Shown: positions 32,714 through 44,730 of the stretch, in pieces
How the letters are laid out: every line of letters starts with the position of its first letter
Numbering within the stretch: position 1 is the stretch's first letter
Assembly (NCBI GenBank): GCA_963678705.1
Contig: OY783219.1
Location: forward strand, 744,001 to 808,000
Origin: Panorpa germanica
Lineage: Eukaryota; Arthropoda; Insecta; Mecoptera; Panorpidae
Direction: 5' to 3'
DNA: 64,000 nucleotides
Notes under the pieces: model-generated
The model's database searches: none
The model's input: only the letters and a program-made list of their open reading frames with translations
Told to the model about the DNA's origin: nothing
Translations under genes and position numbers: made by a program

Positions 32714-35700
32714 GTCTTTGGAGGAATTAATCCCCAAGTTGGTTCCTAAATTGCGTAGTAGTAATATCAACAAATGCGAAGAATAATGTCAATCGATTGT
32801 TTCACAGTTTATTCATGCTTCCTATACTGAGAGCTCGCTCATTGGTAAAGATTTATTTGATAACACTTTGCTGGCATCGACATTCAATAACTTGAACTCT
32901 GAATTGATTCCCGATTGGGTGTTGCCAGATGCTTCTCCAGAATATCGCAGAAATTTGGCTCTATCCTTGTTCTATAAGGTAATGACATGGATGAGAATAT
33001 GCGCATGACGAATCAATTTGTATTTAGCATCTTTTCTGATCATTTAGTTTGTATTGAGCTCATGTCCACCTAAGCTAATAACACCGATTAATAAATCTGG
33101 AGCTGACATTCTCTCAAGAGGTCTGTCTAGCGGACAGCAAAGTTATGAGACAAACAGAAATGTGTGGCCTCTGAATCAGCCCCTTCGAAAAATAGAAGCA
33201 ATTGCACAGGTAATTTAAGAAAGTTGTTAAAAGTAAATCTTTGAGTTATAATATTAAGAAATTTTCTCTAGTGTTCAGGAGAAGCTCAATATATCAATGA
33301 TCTTTCGGCAATACCTGGAGAACTTTTTGCAGCGTTTGTTTTAGCCACGCGTCCATTGGCTAATTTAGTTAGCTTAGACGCCAGTGAAGCTATGGTAACA
33401 TATTAAAATGACTACCAAAGTTAATGTATGTATTACTTATATTGAGGTATATTTACAGAAAATTCCAGGGGTTAAAAAATTGATCACGGCCAAAGATATC
33501 CCCGGTAAAAATGTTAGTATTGGTACAAAATTGACATTGTTACAGTACGATGTAGAAATCTTGGTAAGTAAGAAAGTGTTGTACAATGGGCAGCCTTGTG
33601 GAATTATTGTAGCAGATTCCCAAAACCTAGCAATTCAAGGAGCTAAGCTTGTAAAAGTTAAATACGAAGATACTGATCAGAAGCCTGTTATTTCCGTGAG
33701 ACAAGCGTTGGCAAAGGGAGACGAAAAAAGGTTCACTAAGGTTGTTGATGTTAAACCAACAGTAACACCTGGTATTTATATATTCTTTACTTTTTAGTCT
33801 ACTGGAAAACTCAGTTAATAACATTTACTATACATTTTAAAGGCACTAATATTTATAAAGTGATCAAGGGATCTTTTGACATGGGAGGTCAGTACCACTA
33901 CACCATGGAAACACAGACCTGCGTGTGCATTCCAGTAGAAGATGGAATGGACGTTTATTCAGCGACACAATGGATGGATGCTGTTCATGTATACGTGTCC
34001 GAAGCTTTAAATATCCAACAAAGCAGGTCATTGATTTGTATTATGTTAAAGAAAAGTTACGAAACAAAATATACTGAGATAACAGAAAACTCTTATATGA
34101 GAACTAAATACATACGAGTATATCAATTTGCTATCACCGCTAAAATAATTTCAGGATAAACTTGTATGTTCGTCGGATAGGAGGAGGATGGTCTTGCCTT
34201 TGGAAGATAACATGGAAGCTATTGGAAAGAGATTTGGATGCTCCAATGACTACGAAGTACTAATTTAAATATCATTATTCTACTCCATTTATTACTAAAA
34301 ACATTGTAATGTTGTCTGGGTATCGTCTGGGCGAATTATGTTTTAACAGGTTGGAGTTGACTCTAAAGGGAAAATACAGTATTTAAAAAGCACATATTAT
34401 CAAGATTATGGCTGTGACTTGAATGATCCAGTTTGGCCGGACTCTGCAGAAAAATTTAAGAACTGCTACGATACTAAGACCTGGGAATATCAAGGGTATT
34501 GTGTCCTCACAGATGTTGCTTCCAATACGTGGTGTCGAGCACCTGGTAAATTATTGTTGTCAATTATGTATGTTTTCAACAACTAGAAAAAAAATGTAAA
34601 TAATTTGTAATATTGCAATAACTAAATAGGTAGTACAGAAGGAATTGCCATGATCGAAAATATAATGGAGCATATATCACATGCAACAGGAGTTGATCCT
34701 TTGTCAGTGAGATTGGAAAACATTGAAGAAGATCGTAGAATTAGCGAAATTATTCAAGGTTTTATTCCATCTATAGGTAATTGTTTGTTTGTTGTTAAGA
34801 AATGCTACATTGTTAGTATTTATTTTGAATATTCCCCAGTGAACATAAATGTAATATTTACTTATTTAATATGACGTAACGGAAAACTCCATTCCTTTCA
34901 TTATACAATTTATGAATAATTTCAATTTTAATTTTTTTATAAATATAAAATTGAAAAAGAATGTAATGGCCTTCTCAGATTACGAAATCCGCAAAACAAA
35001 AGTAGAAGAATTTAACAGAAAAAATCGTTGGAGAAAACGTGGGATTGCTCTTTCACCAATGAAATATCAGTTCCTGTATGTGGGAAAATTAATTGCATTA
35101 GTTTCAGTCTATCATGGAGATGGTACAGTATCTGTTTCTCATGGTGGAATTGAATGTGGACAAGGAATTAACACCAAGGTTTTAGAAACGGTTTATCTTT
35201 TCATTTAATTTATAACTAACAAGTCACTTATAACACCTTATTGTACAGGTCGCCCAAGTTTGTGCGTACACTCTAGGAATTCCTGTGGATTATGTTAAAA
35301 TTAAACCATCAAATAACTTAATAGCTCCTAACTCCTTTGTGACTTATAGCAGCGTAGCTAGTGAGGAGTGTTGCTACGTAAGTACACACATAGTTGCACA
35401 AATAGTTTAACATTTCCTAATGACAAATATATTTAGGCTGTTATGAAAGCCTGCCAAATTCTTCTGGACCGTTTGAAAGAAACTAAAAGTAGAATGAATA
35501 ATCCAACTTGGGAGCAGCTAGTACAAGAAGCTGACGCAGCGGATATTAATCTCTCTGCAAGTTACATGTTAGTATTGCATTCATGCAGCACGTTCTTCTG
35601 ATGTTGGTGTTTATTGATATATAGTATTATACTTCCGTAGGTTTACGATAAAAGATGATGTGAAAAATTATCTAATTTGGGGAATTTCTGCTGCTGAAGT

Positions 35701-36844
35701 AGAAGTAGATTTATTGACTGGAAATCTGCAGATACTTCGTGTTGATATATTAGAAGATACTGGGGAAAGCCTAAGTCCTGATATTGATATAGGACAGGTA
35801 TAACATTTGTTAATAGTCGCAGCCGCATCTTATTTATTAAACATAATTGATTACAGAATGAAATTGTGAAGTGAGTTTTAATATTTATAGATCGAAGGTG
35901 CATTTGTAATGGGACTAGGTTATTGGCTGAGTGAACGTCTTATATTTGACGAGGACTCCGGTGCTTTACTAACTAACCGGACCTGGAATTATAAACCACC
36001 AGGAGCAAAAGATATTCCTATTGATTTCCGAGTCCAATTTTTACGAAATGCACCAAATCCTGTTGGAGTTTTACGATCCAAAGGTAATTGTCCTTTATTA
36101 CTCTAACAAAAAGTAAATAATAATTAGGTTCTGGACGATCGATATGTTTTCTATGGAATACTTTTATGTAAACATTATAATATGGTTCTGGTATGTTTAT
36201 CTGGTTATAATATGTGGTATTCTTTTTTAATACTTGAACTTCGTTACACATTCGCTGCAAAAGTTCGTTAATTTCTTAAGTTTTTATCTAAAATTTTATT
36301 GTGATATTCTTGAGCTGTGTATCTCTTGACATCGGTTACCCATTTTCAAGCAATAAAGAGCCTTATGCATACTTGAGTATGTTGAGTTGTTAACAGACTT
36401 GACCGACATGATTGATCGTTGCTGGGTGTGATGAAACATAGTTGATAGTTGGCGTACATCGGTTTGAAGTTCGGCCTGACAACCATCATCAAAAAGAACC
36501 GAATGTCAATAAGCAATGCATATACATGTATGAGAAAATGAAAAGAATGTTAGTCATTGATAATTTATATAATGTAGTTGGTATAAAACGAGTATTGAAT
36601 TTAATAATATATTTAATATATTTATTGTAAATAACTTGCTAACTGATGTAGGCTACGAATGGCCATGTATTGAAAATCGCGTGTAATTGAGTTCGGGAGT
36701 CCTATATCTGACTTTCATTCACTCGATATGTAACAAAAACCTCTTTCTTTACTCCTATTTCCATACGATTGTCTGAAATAGAAAATGTTTCCATCACATT
36801 ACTACTTGAACGACAGTCAGGAGTACAGCATCAGAACCGAGCTC

Positions 36845-37600
36845 AGTATTATTATTTTACTTTAATGATTTTGCCATTTGGCATTACAATATTGTGCCTT
36901 AACTCATTTATTTACATGTCATTGTGCTTAATTCAATTTTGATCCTTATTAAATCTAAACATTCTTCCATTAACACTTCTTCCAAACGAAAAAAAAATAT
37001 ATAAATTTATCCTTATAAAAATAAAAACAAAACTGCTACTGCTACTGCATCGCTCCTCCTGCTACTCTCCTTCCTGTTTCTACTCTGCCATTCCTTTTTT
37101 TTCCACGTTCTTTTTTTCTATCTCCGCCATCTACCTCTTCCCTTTACTGCCCAGTTTCTGTTTCCTTTCTCCTCGTTTTCTAATCTAAATCTGGTAATCC
37201 TTCTCATGTTTTTTGTGCCTTCTTCTCGTCTCTTAAGTATTGTGGTTTCTCTCTCTCCCAAATTCTTTTATATCTTTTGTTATAATTACTCTTCTCGATC
37301 TTTTCCATTTTTTCCTGTTGTTGTATCTCATTGTTTCTTCTCCTTAGCTCCTCTTCCACACTTGTGCATTCCTCTCGTCTTCTCTCTGCCTCCTCTGTCG
37401 CCATTCCATTCCTTTCATAATACTTTTTTCTCTTTTTCGGTCCTTCTCCACCACCCCCTTTTCTACTCTTTTCACTAATTTAAGATTTCGCCTTCAGTGT
37501 TAATCATTTTCTTCTCGAACTTGACTGCTCCCTTCCTGCTTCTATTCTTATCTTGTCCCTTTTTAGCTCCTCCATTCTCATGTATCCCGGCGCTCACCTG
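36845..37600 (-). mobile_element. LINE family R 3' end inside an aldehyde oxidase intron
   Basis: Lies in the 1.6-kb intron 36084-37689, by far the longest of this half. Minus-strand reading gives VEEELRRRNNEIQQQEKMEK, EKSNYNKRYKRIWERE and RRITRFRLENEE-like text. The non-coding tail matches 48480-48600 and 55560-55650 (ttaagcacaatgacatgtaa). No target duplication identified. Confidence 0.65.
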
Positions 37601-37942
37601 TCCAGCCCTAGTATCCATTTAATGTATCTAATCGGGCTCAATATATTTGAGTATGTATCGATCCTTTTATATAATTTTTATAATTAAAGCTACTGGTGAG
37701 CCTGCATTATGCTTGAGTATAGTTGCAATATTTGCACTTCGCCATGCCCTAAAGTCAGCGAGAGCAGATGCTGAACCTAACAACAAAGAATGGATCAACT
37801 TAGGTAACAAATTTCAACAATATTAATGTCTATAAATATTTTAGCACAGTAATATAACATTCTTATAATTTCAGGAGCACCATCAACTGTAGAGCATGTC
37901 TATCTTCAAGCTCTCAATGACTATCGACAGTACACTCTATGA

Positions 37943-39384
37943 AGAATAATTATTCTTTTAAAAAATGTTTAATTTGATTGTGAATTGTTTGTTACTTATA
38001 TGATTGCGCTAATTTAAAAGGCATGGGTATAGAATTATTACGTTTAGTGTGATCAATGAATAATTGTTAATAAGAGAAAAATAAATGGATACATTTGACC
38101 TATCGATAATCCAACTTTAACCTCCAACCATTCCAAAAAGACATTTACCAAACGCTTCGAAATAAAAACGACCTGCATTCTGATTTTTGAAGATTATACC
38201 GTTAGGAAATTTAAAATAAGAAACTTTGAGCTTTTTCAGAAAATGCAAAGAGGATGAATCAGCATTATATTTAGCAAAGCATATTTTAGCTGAAGGTGCG
38301 TAATATTTTGTTCGCTGTTCTCTCACTGCAAGTTTACAATTTACAGCTGTCAAAGTTACGAATAAAGTGTTATGATGAGCAATTGTGTTACTCATATTAC
38401 TCTGTTGTAGCCGCTAATATTGTAAAAAAATGAAAATATGCCCCTTTTATCTTGTCAACCGTCATGAAGCTTTGCCATACGTAATAGCTGTGGGTGCTTA
38501 AGGTTTCCTTCTCGGGCGTACCAACACGTAATGACGAATGCCACCTCGTACAGTACCGTGAAAAATGTTCAGATATGTTTAGGTAGTAAATTAACACAGC
38601 TTTTTTTTATTTTAATTATACTCGTACATGTTCTTTATTTTTTATATTTTAACAAACATTAACCAAACCACTCTTTTTTATAATAAACCAAACACATTAT
38701 TATTATTTTTATATTTGGACTATGAAAATCACCTACAGATCAAGACGCCTAAGAACTCTTCCTATGCTTTCTCAATAATCGCACAGATTCAGTGGTCGCT
38801 ATTTCCCGCTAAGAATGACTGCTATTGCCCAAAAAATCGATAATGGTTTTAACGGTCTAAACTAAAAACGTAAGAACTTTCATGAAAGCCCATAGGATGC
38901 ACTAATATTTGGGTAATAATTGACATTTAGAAAGATATTGATTGGTATAAATCACTTTAAGGTTATCTTCATCGAATTTTTAATTTTCTTATAACAAAAC
39001 ACGTCCTTACTTTTACACAGCTGTCCAACTCACGGCGCGCGATGTAAAATGGCGGTGTTTGGTAAATAAGCACTCAGGCGTATACTAGACGGTGGTGCCA
39101 TTTAGAAAATGATTTCTATAATTCTGCTTTAAACATTAAAGAGTCTGCCAATGAATTAATTCAAGATGCCAATATCAAATACTATATTTTGTGGGTTACT
39201 TTGGACGAAAATGTCTTAGTGTTGTTGGAGATTGTGGCCAGTACCTAAACACCTTTAGAGCAAATTGTCCATTAAAATACACGAACATATGTAGAAAGAA
39301 AATTTAATGGGCAACAAAACTTGGAATGTCCCATTAGTGGGTTAATAATAATAAATAGTCAGACTTTACCTAAAACATGTAGGG
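37943..39384. other. No gene recognised
   Basis: Contains the aldehyde oxidase 3' flank. Two minus-strand open frames (38117-38395, 38397-38597) read as uninterrupted peptides such as THSYYVWQSFMTVDKIKG. I do not recognise them and they have no supporting context. No repeat ends seen. Confidence 0.35.
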
Positions 39385-40560
39385 TAGACCGAGGCGAATC
39401 GGATCAATGGGTGAATCGGATCGAAATAACAAATACTTAATTTTTTTCATTATGGGGATTGACACAGAACATTAGCGACTGGCGTCTTAGGACCACCTTC
39501 CGCCCCGCACCTCCTGCCACCGGTAGTGTTTTGATTCAAATAATACCAGTGTAATAATATCAGTGTTAGCGGTGCTTTTTATCTAGTCGAGTGTTTGTGT
39601 GTGTAACAATTTTGGCGCTCATCTAAGGTAAGTACTTACCATTTCTTTGTGTCATTCTAAGAATTTGTGTTAAATCTTTGAATTATATGGTTTATATTAA
39701 CTGGGAAGGGGTCTATTTTAGAAAATATTTTAAATTATAAACACAATATTATAGGTTAATGTGTAAAATATTTATTTCAAAAGTTTTTGATTCGGATCGC
39801 GTCATCGGGGGCGCATTGGATCACTTTTTTAAAATGGATTAATTTATATTTAAGGTTAATGATGCATTTTTATTTCATTTAAGATGGTTCGCACGTACAA
39901 AAGAAAAACAAGTAAGGGAGAATGGTCCAAAGAAAAAATGAAAGAAGCCGCAGATAGAGTCCTGGCCAAAGAGATAACTTACGTCGGGCTGCTGAGATTT
40001 ACGAATTACCATACACGAGCTTACAAAGAAGAGTCCCTTTCTCCAGAGGTGTCATTAAGACTCGTGGTGGACAGCCAGCCTTGGATGAGAATGCTGAAAA
40101 GATTTTAGCAAACCATTTACTGCATTTAGCGAGTCGTGGCTTCGGAATTACACCCAAGGCGGTTCGTGGGAAGGAGCTGGGAAAAAGGGAGAAAAAGACT
40201 GATAACAAAGAAAATATGAAGAAGAAGAATAAAAAAACGCCTGGAATAAAAATCAAAGGTTCATCTGCAAAACAGAGAAATTGGCATTGTATCTACTGCT
40301 CAGAAAAATTCATTCATCCACCATCAGAGGATTGGATTCAGTGTCATGCATGCGAAGAATGGTGCCACGAAAAAGGTGCTGATATGGGAGGGCTAAAAGG
40401 CTCGTATATATGTGATTTATGTGCTAGTGATTAACATTATTATAATTTTGTTAATGATTCCAAAGCTTGTAGTGCTAAAAAAAATTTAATTTAGTTATAT
40501 GTTATGTACGATCCCATTCGCCCCATGAATTGGGGCGATTCGGATATTTCTGTTTTTCAA
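39385..40560 (+). mobile_element. Internally deleted DNA transposon: psq/CENP-B-type HTH joined to a PHD-like finger
   Basis: Coding from ATG 39884: MVRTYKRKTSKGEWSKEKMK, then AADRVLAKEITY. A one-base frameshift near 39980 leads into RRAAEIYELPYTSLQRRVP, GGQPALDENAEKILANHLL and ASRGFGITPKAVR. This is the Pipsqueak-type HTH and following linker of pogo/Jerky-like transposases. It jumps straight to a basic linker and a C-terminal Cys/His cluster WHCIYCSEKF, WIQCHACEEWCHEKG and YICDLCASD (stop 40432-40434), which looks like a PHD finger. The DDE domain is missing. The flanks carry repeated gaatcggatc/gcgaatsggatc motifs (39400-39421, 39790-39825, 40508-40545), including ggcgaatcggatc on the left and its near inverse on the right, which I take as terminal/subterminal repeats. 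Exact ends are uncertain. Confidence 0.65.
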
Positions 40561-40767
40561 GTTTTTAGCTAATATTTTGGAGAATTTGTAAACAATTTAA
40601 ATTTTGAAATTGCGCAGCTGAATTGTTATTGATCCAATTTTGTCAATAAATTTTACTCTATATATACTAAATGTCTAAGGCTCAAAATGTTCTAAATGGT
40701 CTCAACTATCATCCCCTTAAGACTTTGCACCTTCCTACCAAATACCCTATATAAAAATATATATATA
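40561..40767. other. Short spacer ending in an AT microsatellite
   Basis: No gene. It ends in (AT)n at 40756-40767, directly against the LTR. Confidence 0.5.
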
Positions 40768-41202
40768 TGTGGAAACGAGAGTACAATGGCAATCCTGATG
40801 TGGAAAACGAGAACTATCCAACTTCTTATGTGGAAAACAATAACCAATCCGCTAATCTGGTGTGGAATCAAGGTACTCTTGTTTAATTTAGGGCAATGTC
40901 AATTCAATTAATATTCAACTATGTAATATCTTAGTTAGTTTGTCAGGATGATAAAGAATCACATAATTGGTTTAATACATTTATTGAATAAAATAATAAC
41001 GATGATAATAATAATGATAATACTACAATAAGGTTACAATATAAACGTTGGTGTTTACTTTACAAATACAGAACAATGAATGCATGCACAACCTTAAGTT
41101 CTAGTTAATATATACTCAGTTCTACATTAGTTTTCAGCTTGACTTAAAAAGGTTTGTTTTTATTACTTCCCAGAATACGCCTGGTTTGTTTCAGTAAACA
41201 CA
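40768..41202 (-). repeat. LTR 1 (3' LTR) of the Ty3-like element
   Basis: 435 bp. On the minus strand it starts TGTGTTTACTGAAACAAACC just after a polypurine tract (atgagggga) and ends GTTTCCACA. The copy at 43786-44220 is also 435 bp and nearly identical (e.g. one difference in ccgctaatctgg/ccgcaaatctgg), which points to recent insertion or exchange. Confidence 0.85.
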
Positions 41203-41277
41203 TCCCCTCATGTATTCAATCAGTGGTTTAAAGTTCCACACATTATAATTGCTTTTAACCTGTCACTTGGTTTCTAT

Positions 41278-42552
41278 TTAAAACATACCCTCATTAATCA
41301 CATTCTTTATGACTTTCTTAGAACGGGTGTCATAGTTATGAGTTCTTTGTTTGCTTGGTTTATTTGTTCTTTCCACACGGCCGTCCAACTTATCTTTGGC
41401 CCCCAAAGACGATACGTCACTGCGGTCATCTGTTTGCTGTTCGGCACCTGACACAACATTTCCAGTTTCAGAATCGCTGTCGTCTGAGAACACGCCCCAT
41501 GGCTTCATGTGGTCTGCACTTGAGTGTGTATTAGAAGAACCTTCCCCTTCACCGATACGTCTTACCCTATAGCGTTCATTTGGGTCAACTCCGGTAACTT
41601 GATACGGTCCTAAATATTTATTATGCAATTTCAACTCAGTACCAAACTGAGTTCTTTTTACAGCAACAATGTCTCCGACTTTGTATGTCCTAGCTGGTTT
41701 CCTATTTCTATTGAAATTCCTGGGATTCTCTTCCTGTGTTTTCAATATTTGTTTTTGGGCGTTAACCCGTAACTCGTGGAAGTCGTCCTCACGCACTTCT
41801 CGATTACCTTTTTCTAACAGCTGAGAGATATGCGTCTCCTCATCTGTTTTCATTGTCGCACCTGTTAACAACTTGAACGGTGTAGTATTTATGCTACGCT
41901 GATAAGTTTTGTTTAATGCTTGCTCTTCGACCTTGCCGTCGTTCAACCAGGTTTCTACATGTTTCTCAACTTCTTCTTGTTCGCAGTAAGCCATACGTCG
42001 CGAATTTTGAAAAACAGGAACCTCATCGGTCATGTATATTTCTGCTGCTTCAGTAACCCTTGTTACTTTTGGTTCATAAATTTTAAGTAGTTCCGTAACT
42101 TTAGCCCTGGCACCTGGACTAATGTTGTTACCCATGACGATTTCGTCGTCGGCTGCACATAATATTTTATTCTGCTCACTTTTCTCGTACTTTTTTCGCA
42201 TGGTAATACCGTCTACACTTATTATGGTTTCTACTTGGTCTAGCAGAGGTTTACCGATTACAACACTATGTCTAGTTGTACTTGATGGAACTATTAAAAA
42301 GTTAGTACAGTACTGTTCATTGTCTACTTTCACTTGAGCACTAAATTCACCCAAAACTTTGATTTTAAATCCTCCGATTCCAGTCAATACAATATTGTTT
42401 TCGCGCACAACCGCTTTATTACTTAATTTAATATAATCGTCAGCTCTAATCAAATTCTGATCACTTCCGGTATCAATCAGACATTTAAAACTGATACTGT
42501 CTATGCTCATGTCTTTTGTCATATCACTTGTTTTATTTGTGTTCACTATCAA
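41278..42552 (-). pseudogene. Ty3-like pol: protease fused to integrase C-terminus, RT/RNase H/integrase core deleted
   Basis: A single 424-codon open frame. The aspartic protease comes first (FKCLIDTGSDQNLIRADD, HSVVIGKPLL). The text then reaches the region just before RT (RRMAYCEQEEVEKHVETWL) and goes, without losing frame, from LNDGKVEE to QALNKTYQRSINTTPF, which lies after the integrase core. It ends with the integrase C-terminal domain (ARTYKVGDIVAVKRTQFG, NKYLGPYQVTGVD) and a basic tail. About 2.3 kb encoding RT, RNase H and the integrase catalytic core is gone, yet the frame is preserved. The first ATG-like codon is arbitrary; gag lies upstream at 42682-43489. Confidence 0.85.
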
Positions 42553-43489
42553 AGCATCACTCGTATTATTCGCGGTACAATTTCTCGAAATATGTCCCTC
42601 TTCATGACATTTAAAACACTTTATTTTACTTTCACTTTTAATGTTTTTCTCACTTGGTTCGACTCTTTTATTCTCACTGTCTTAGTTACTTTTTCGGCAC
42701 ACGTTTGCTTTATGTCCGAGTTCATTACAATTAAAACATTTTATCGCGTTTAAGTCTTTTGGTCTGTCTTTACGTACACTAAAATTATTCCTTTCTTGCA
42801 CTTGTAATAGTGTCGAATCATACCGTTTTACTTTTAACAACAAATCAGGCACTGTTTTAAAGTCACACATTGATAACACACTTATCAAGTCTTTGTTGTT
42901 TAGTCCGGCTATTATGTATTTTATCACGGCCTTTTCACTGATATTATCACTCTTACTGGCGATCGCTTTCACCGAGTATACATAATCTTCTATTGCTTCG
43001 TTTTTTTCTCGTTGTCTCTTCATTAGTTCCATGTGTACGTCAGATTCATCGTACTCCACTGGAAAATTCCTGATTAATTCGTATTTGAACGTCGTCCAAT
43101 CCTTGACTACGTTCAAACTAGCATCAAACCAGTTTTTCGCGGCACACTGCAGCTTTTTGACACCTTGCTGAAGCTTCACTTTATCACTCCATCCATAAAT
43201 GTCTGCTATTTCCTCCAATTTTCGCAGCCAAGCTGTAGCCGTTAATACCGTGCTTGCTGGGTATACATTCCAGGTTCTGTGTCGGCATAAACCCATGATG
43301 ATTCATTCTCTGTTCCTGTATTGTACTATTCCCGATACTCAACTGCAATAGTTCTGTTCTAAGCCTCGTCAGCTCTGCTTGCACTCCCAACCAACTATCT
43401 TCATTAGATGTTGAGTTACCTGAGCGTCCAGCTAACAAACTATCATCAACAGTAGTATCGTTCATGTTTACGTTATATGCCATTTTCAA
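42553..43489 (-). pseudogene. Ty3-like gag with zinc knuckles, frameshifted
   Basis: N-terminal part from ATG 43489 (MKMAYNVNMNDTTVDDSLL), then a frame change near 43250-43290 into TAWLRKLEEIADIYGWSDKV, KLQCAAKNWFDASL and EYDESDVHMELMKRQREKNE. This is a typical Ty3 gag core, ending CFNCNELGHKANVC and a stop at 42682. A second knuckle (CFKCHEEGHIS-like on the minus strand, about 42580-42620) follows, before the protease frame. Confidence 0.8.
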
Positions 43490-43785
43490 TTTTCTCCTCG
43501 TAAAACAGTTTACACACTTTTCTGATACAATTCACTTGCTAGTCCTATTATAAAGTCCGTCTTATAAATTCTCGACTATTCCGCTAATGAACTATCACTT
43601 GAAAGCACTGTTTGTAGAAAACTATCTTGTATTATTCTTCTCTGTATTATTCACTTGTGGATAACTCGTAGATAACTAATCCGCACTTAGTTCAATTCGC
43701 TATGAGTTACTAATCCGCACTTCTTTGTATTATTCACTTCGCGCACTTAGTTCAATTCGCTATGAGCTGCTAATCCTACTTCTGA
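43490..43785 (-). other. Ty3-like element leader
   Basis: Non-coding stretch between the LTR and gag. Near 43665-43780 a phrase (cgcacttagttcaattcgct with atgag) is tandemly repeated. The primer-binding site should begin right next to the LTR at 43785 (minus strand tcagaagtagg). I cannot assign the tRNA. Confidence 0.5.
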
Positions 43786-44220
43786 TGTGGAAACGAGAGT
43801 ACAATGGCAATCCTGATGTGGAAAACGAGAACTATCCAACTTCTTATGTGGAAAACAATAACCAATCCGCAAATCTGGTGTGGAATCAAGGTACTCTTGT
43901 TTAATTTAGGGCAATGTCAATTCAATTAATATTCAACTATGTAATATCTTAGTTAGTTTGTCAGGATGATAAAGAATCACATAATTGGTTTAATACATTT
44001 ATTGAATAAAATAATAACGATGATAATAATAATGATAATACTACAATAAGGTTACAATATAAACGTTGGTGTTTACTTTACAAATACAGAACAATGAATG
44101 CATGCACAACCTTAAGTTCTAGTTAATATATACTCAGTTCTACATTAGTTTTCAGCTTGACTTAAAAAGGTTTGTTTTTATTACTTCCCAGAATACGCCT
44201 GGTTTGTTTCAGTAAACACA
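43786..44220 (-). repeat. LTR 2 of the Ty3-like element, shared with a second truncated copy
   Basis: 435 bp, same ends as LTR 1. Upstream on the minus strand (44221-44395) it is preceded not by host DNA but by the same polypurine tract and pol 3' end as LTR 1. It therefore serves both as the 5' LTR of the element at 40768-43785 and as the 3' LTR of a second element. Confidence 0.85.
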
Positions 44221-44391
44221 TCCCCTCATGTATTCAATCAGTGGTTTAAAGTTCCACACATTATAATTGCTTTTAACCTGTCACTTGGTTTCTAATTAAA
44301 ACATACCCTCATTAATCACATTCTTTATGACTTTCTTAGAACGGGTGTCATAGTTATGAGTTCTTTGTTTGCTTGGTTTATTTGTTCTTTC

Positions 44392-44395
<4 letters not shown>
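44221..44395 (-). pseudogene. Pol 3' end of a second, truncated Ty3-like copy
   Basis: The frame VERTNKPSKQRTHNYDTRSK continues to KKVIKNVINEGMF and stops at 44296. It is identical in protein to the C-terminus of the 41278-42552 frame. It is cut off by the AT microsatellite at about 44394. Confidence 0.85.

Positions 44396-44452
<57 letters not shown>
44394..44452. repeat. (AT)n microsatellite
   Basis: About 29 uninterrupted AT units, abutting the truncated retrotransposon. A shorter AT run lies at the opposite end (40756-40767). Confidence 0.95.
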
Positions 44453-44459
<7 letters not shown>

Positions 44460-44730
44460 TAAGTTTGTCAATTATCAAATGAATTCAATATCTTATTCTG
44501 AATTATTTAATATGTGTACACTGTTAATCCAATTAACTAATTATGTTATTTTTTAATTACGATAATGAGTTTAATATTGCAATAACAGTTCGAAGCTATT
44601 TCCGATAGAGTTAGTAATCCTACAGTAATTTGTTAAACACACAGCAACAGAAAATTCTAGCAACTAATTAAATAAGAAAATGTACCAAAATTAATTGAAA
44701 TTTTGTGGGGTTATGTGAAAATTTTATAAC

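Larger units (their letters stand above)
32700..37942 (+). pseudogene. Aldehyde oxidase, 3' half: molybdenum-cofactor domains
   Basis: Continues the gene begun at 6118-4362 on the minus strand. Exons (GT-AG): 32700-32737 (IVFGGINPQ), 32808-32978 (LPDASPEYRRNLALSLFYK), 33048-33209, 33272-33394 (CSGEAQYIND), 33459-33771 (KVLYNGQPCGIIVAD), 33843-34026 (GSFDMGGQYHYTMETQ), 34155-34256, 34350-34545, 34630-34776 (GIAMIENIMEHI), 34979-35178 (KRGIALSPMKY, HGGIECGQGINTK), 35249-35377, 35437-35567, 35641-35797, 35891-36083 ([13 protein letters not shown]), 37690-37802 (ATGEPALCLS) and 37875-37942. In 34155-34256 the sequence goes from VRRIGGG straight to RMVLPLEDN in another frame. This removes about 37 residues, including the conserved GGGFGGK loop of the cofactor site. 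The remaining exons are clean. Polyadenylation signal near 38080. GQYHYTMETQ favours aldehyde oxidase over xanthine dehydrogenase. Confidence 0.92.

Noticed and set aside
33627-36260. Minus-strand open frames across the aldehyde oxidase 3' half
   Set aside because: They are shadows of well-supported plus-strand exons with matching splice sites.
4362-37942. Two separate aldehyde oxidase paralogues, each truncated independently
   Set aside because: The 5' fragment ends and the 3' fragment begins inside the same exon, share a 14-bp target duplication and join in frame. Independent truncation would not give this.
4887-37942. Xanthine dehydrogenase
   Set aside because: The substrate-side motif reads GQYHYTMETQ and the linker/FAD text matches insect aldehyde oxidase phrases; xanthine dehydrogenase normally has GQEHFYLETQ-like text.
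44296-44478. Open frame with a (YI)n repeat
   Set aside because: It is the retrotransposon pol tail read through an (AT)n microsatellite.
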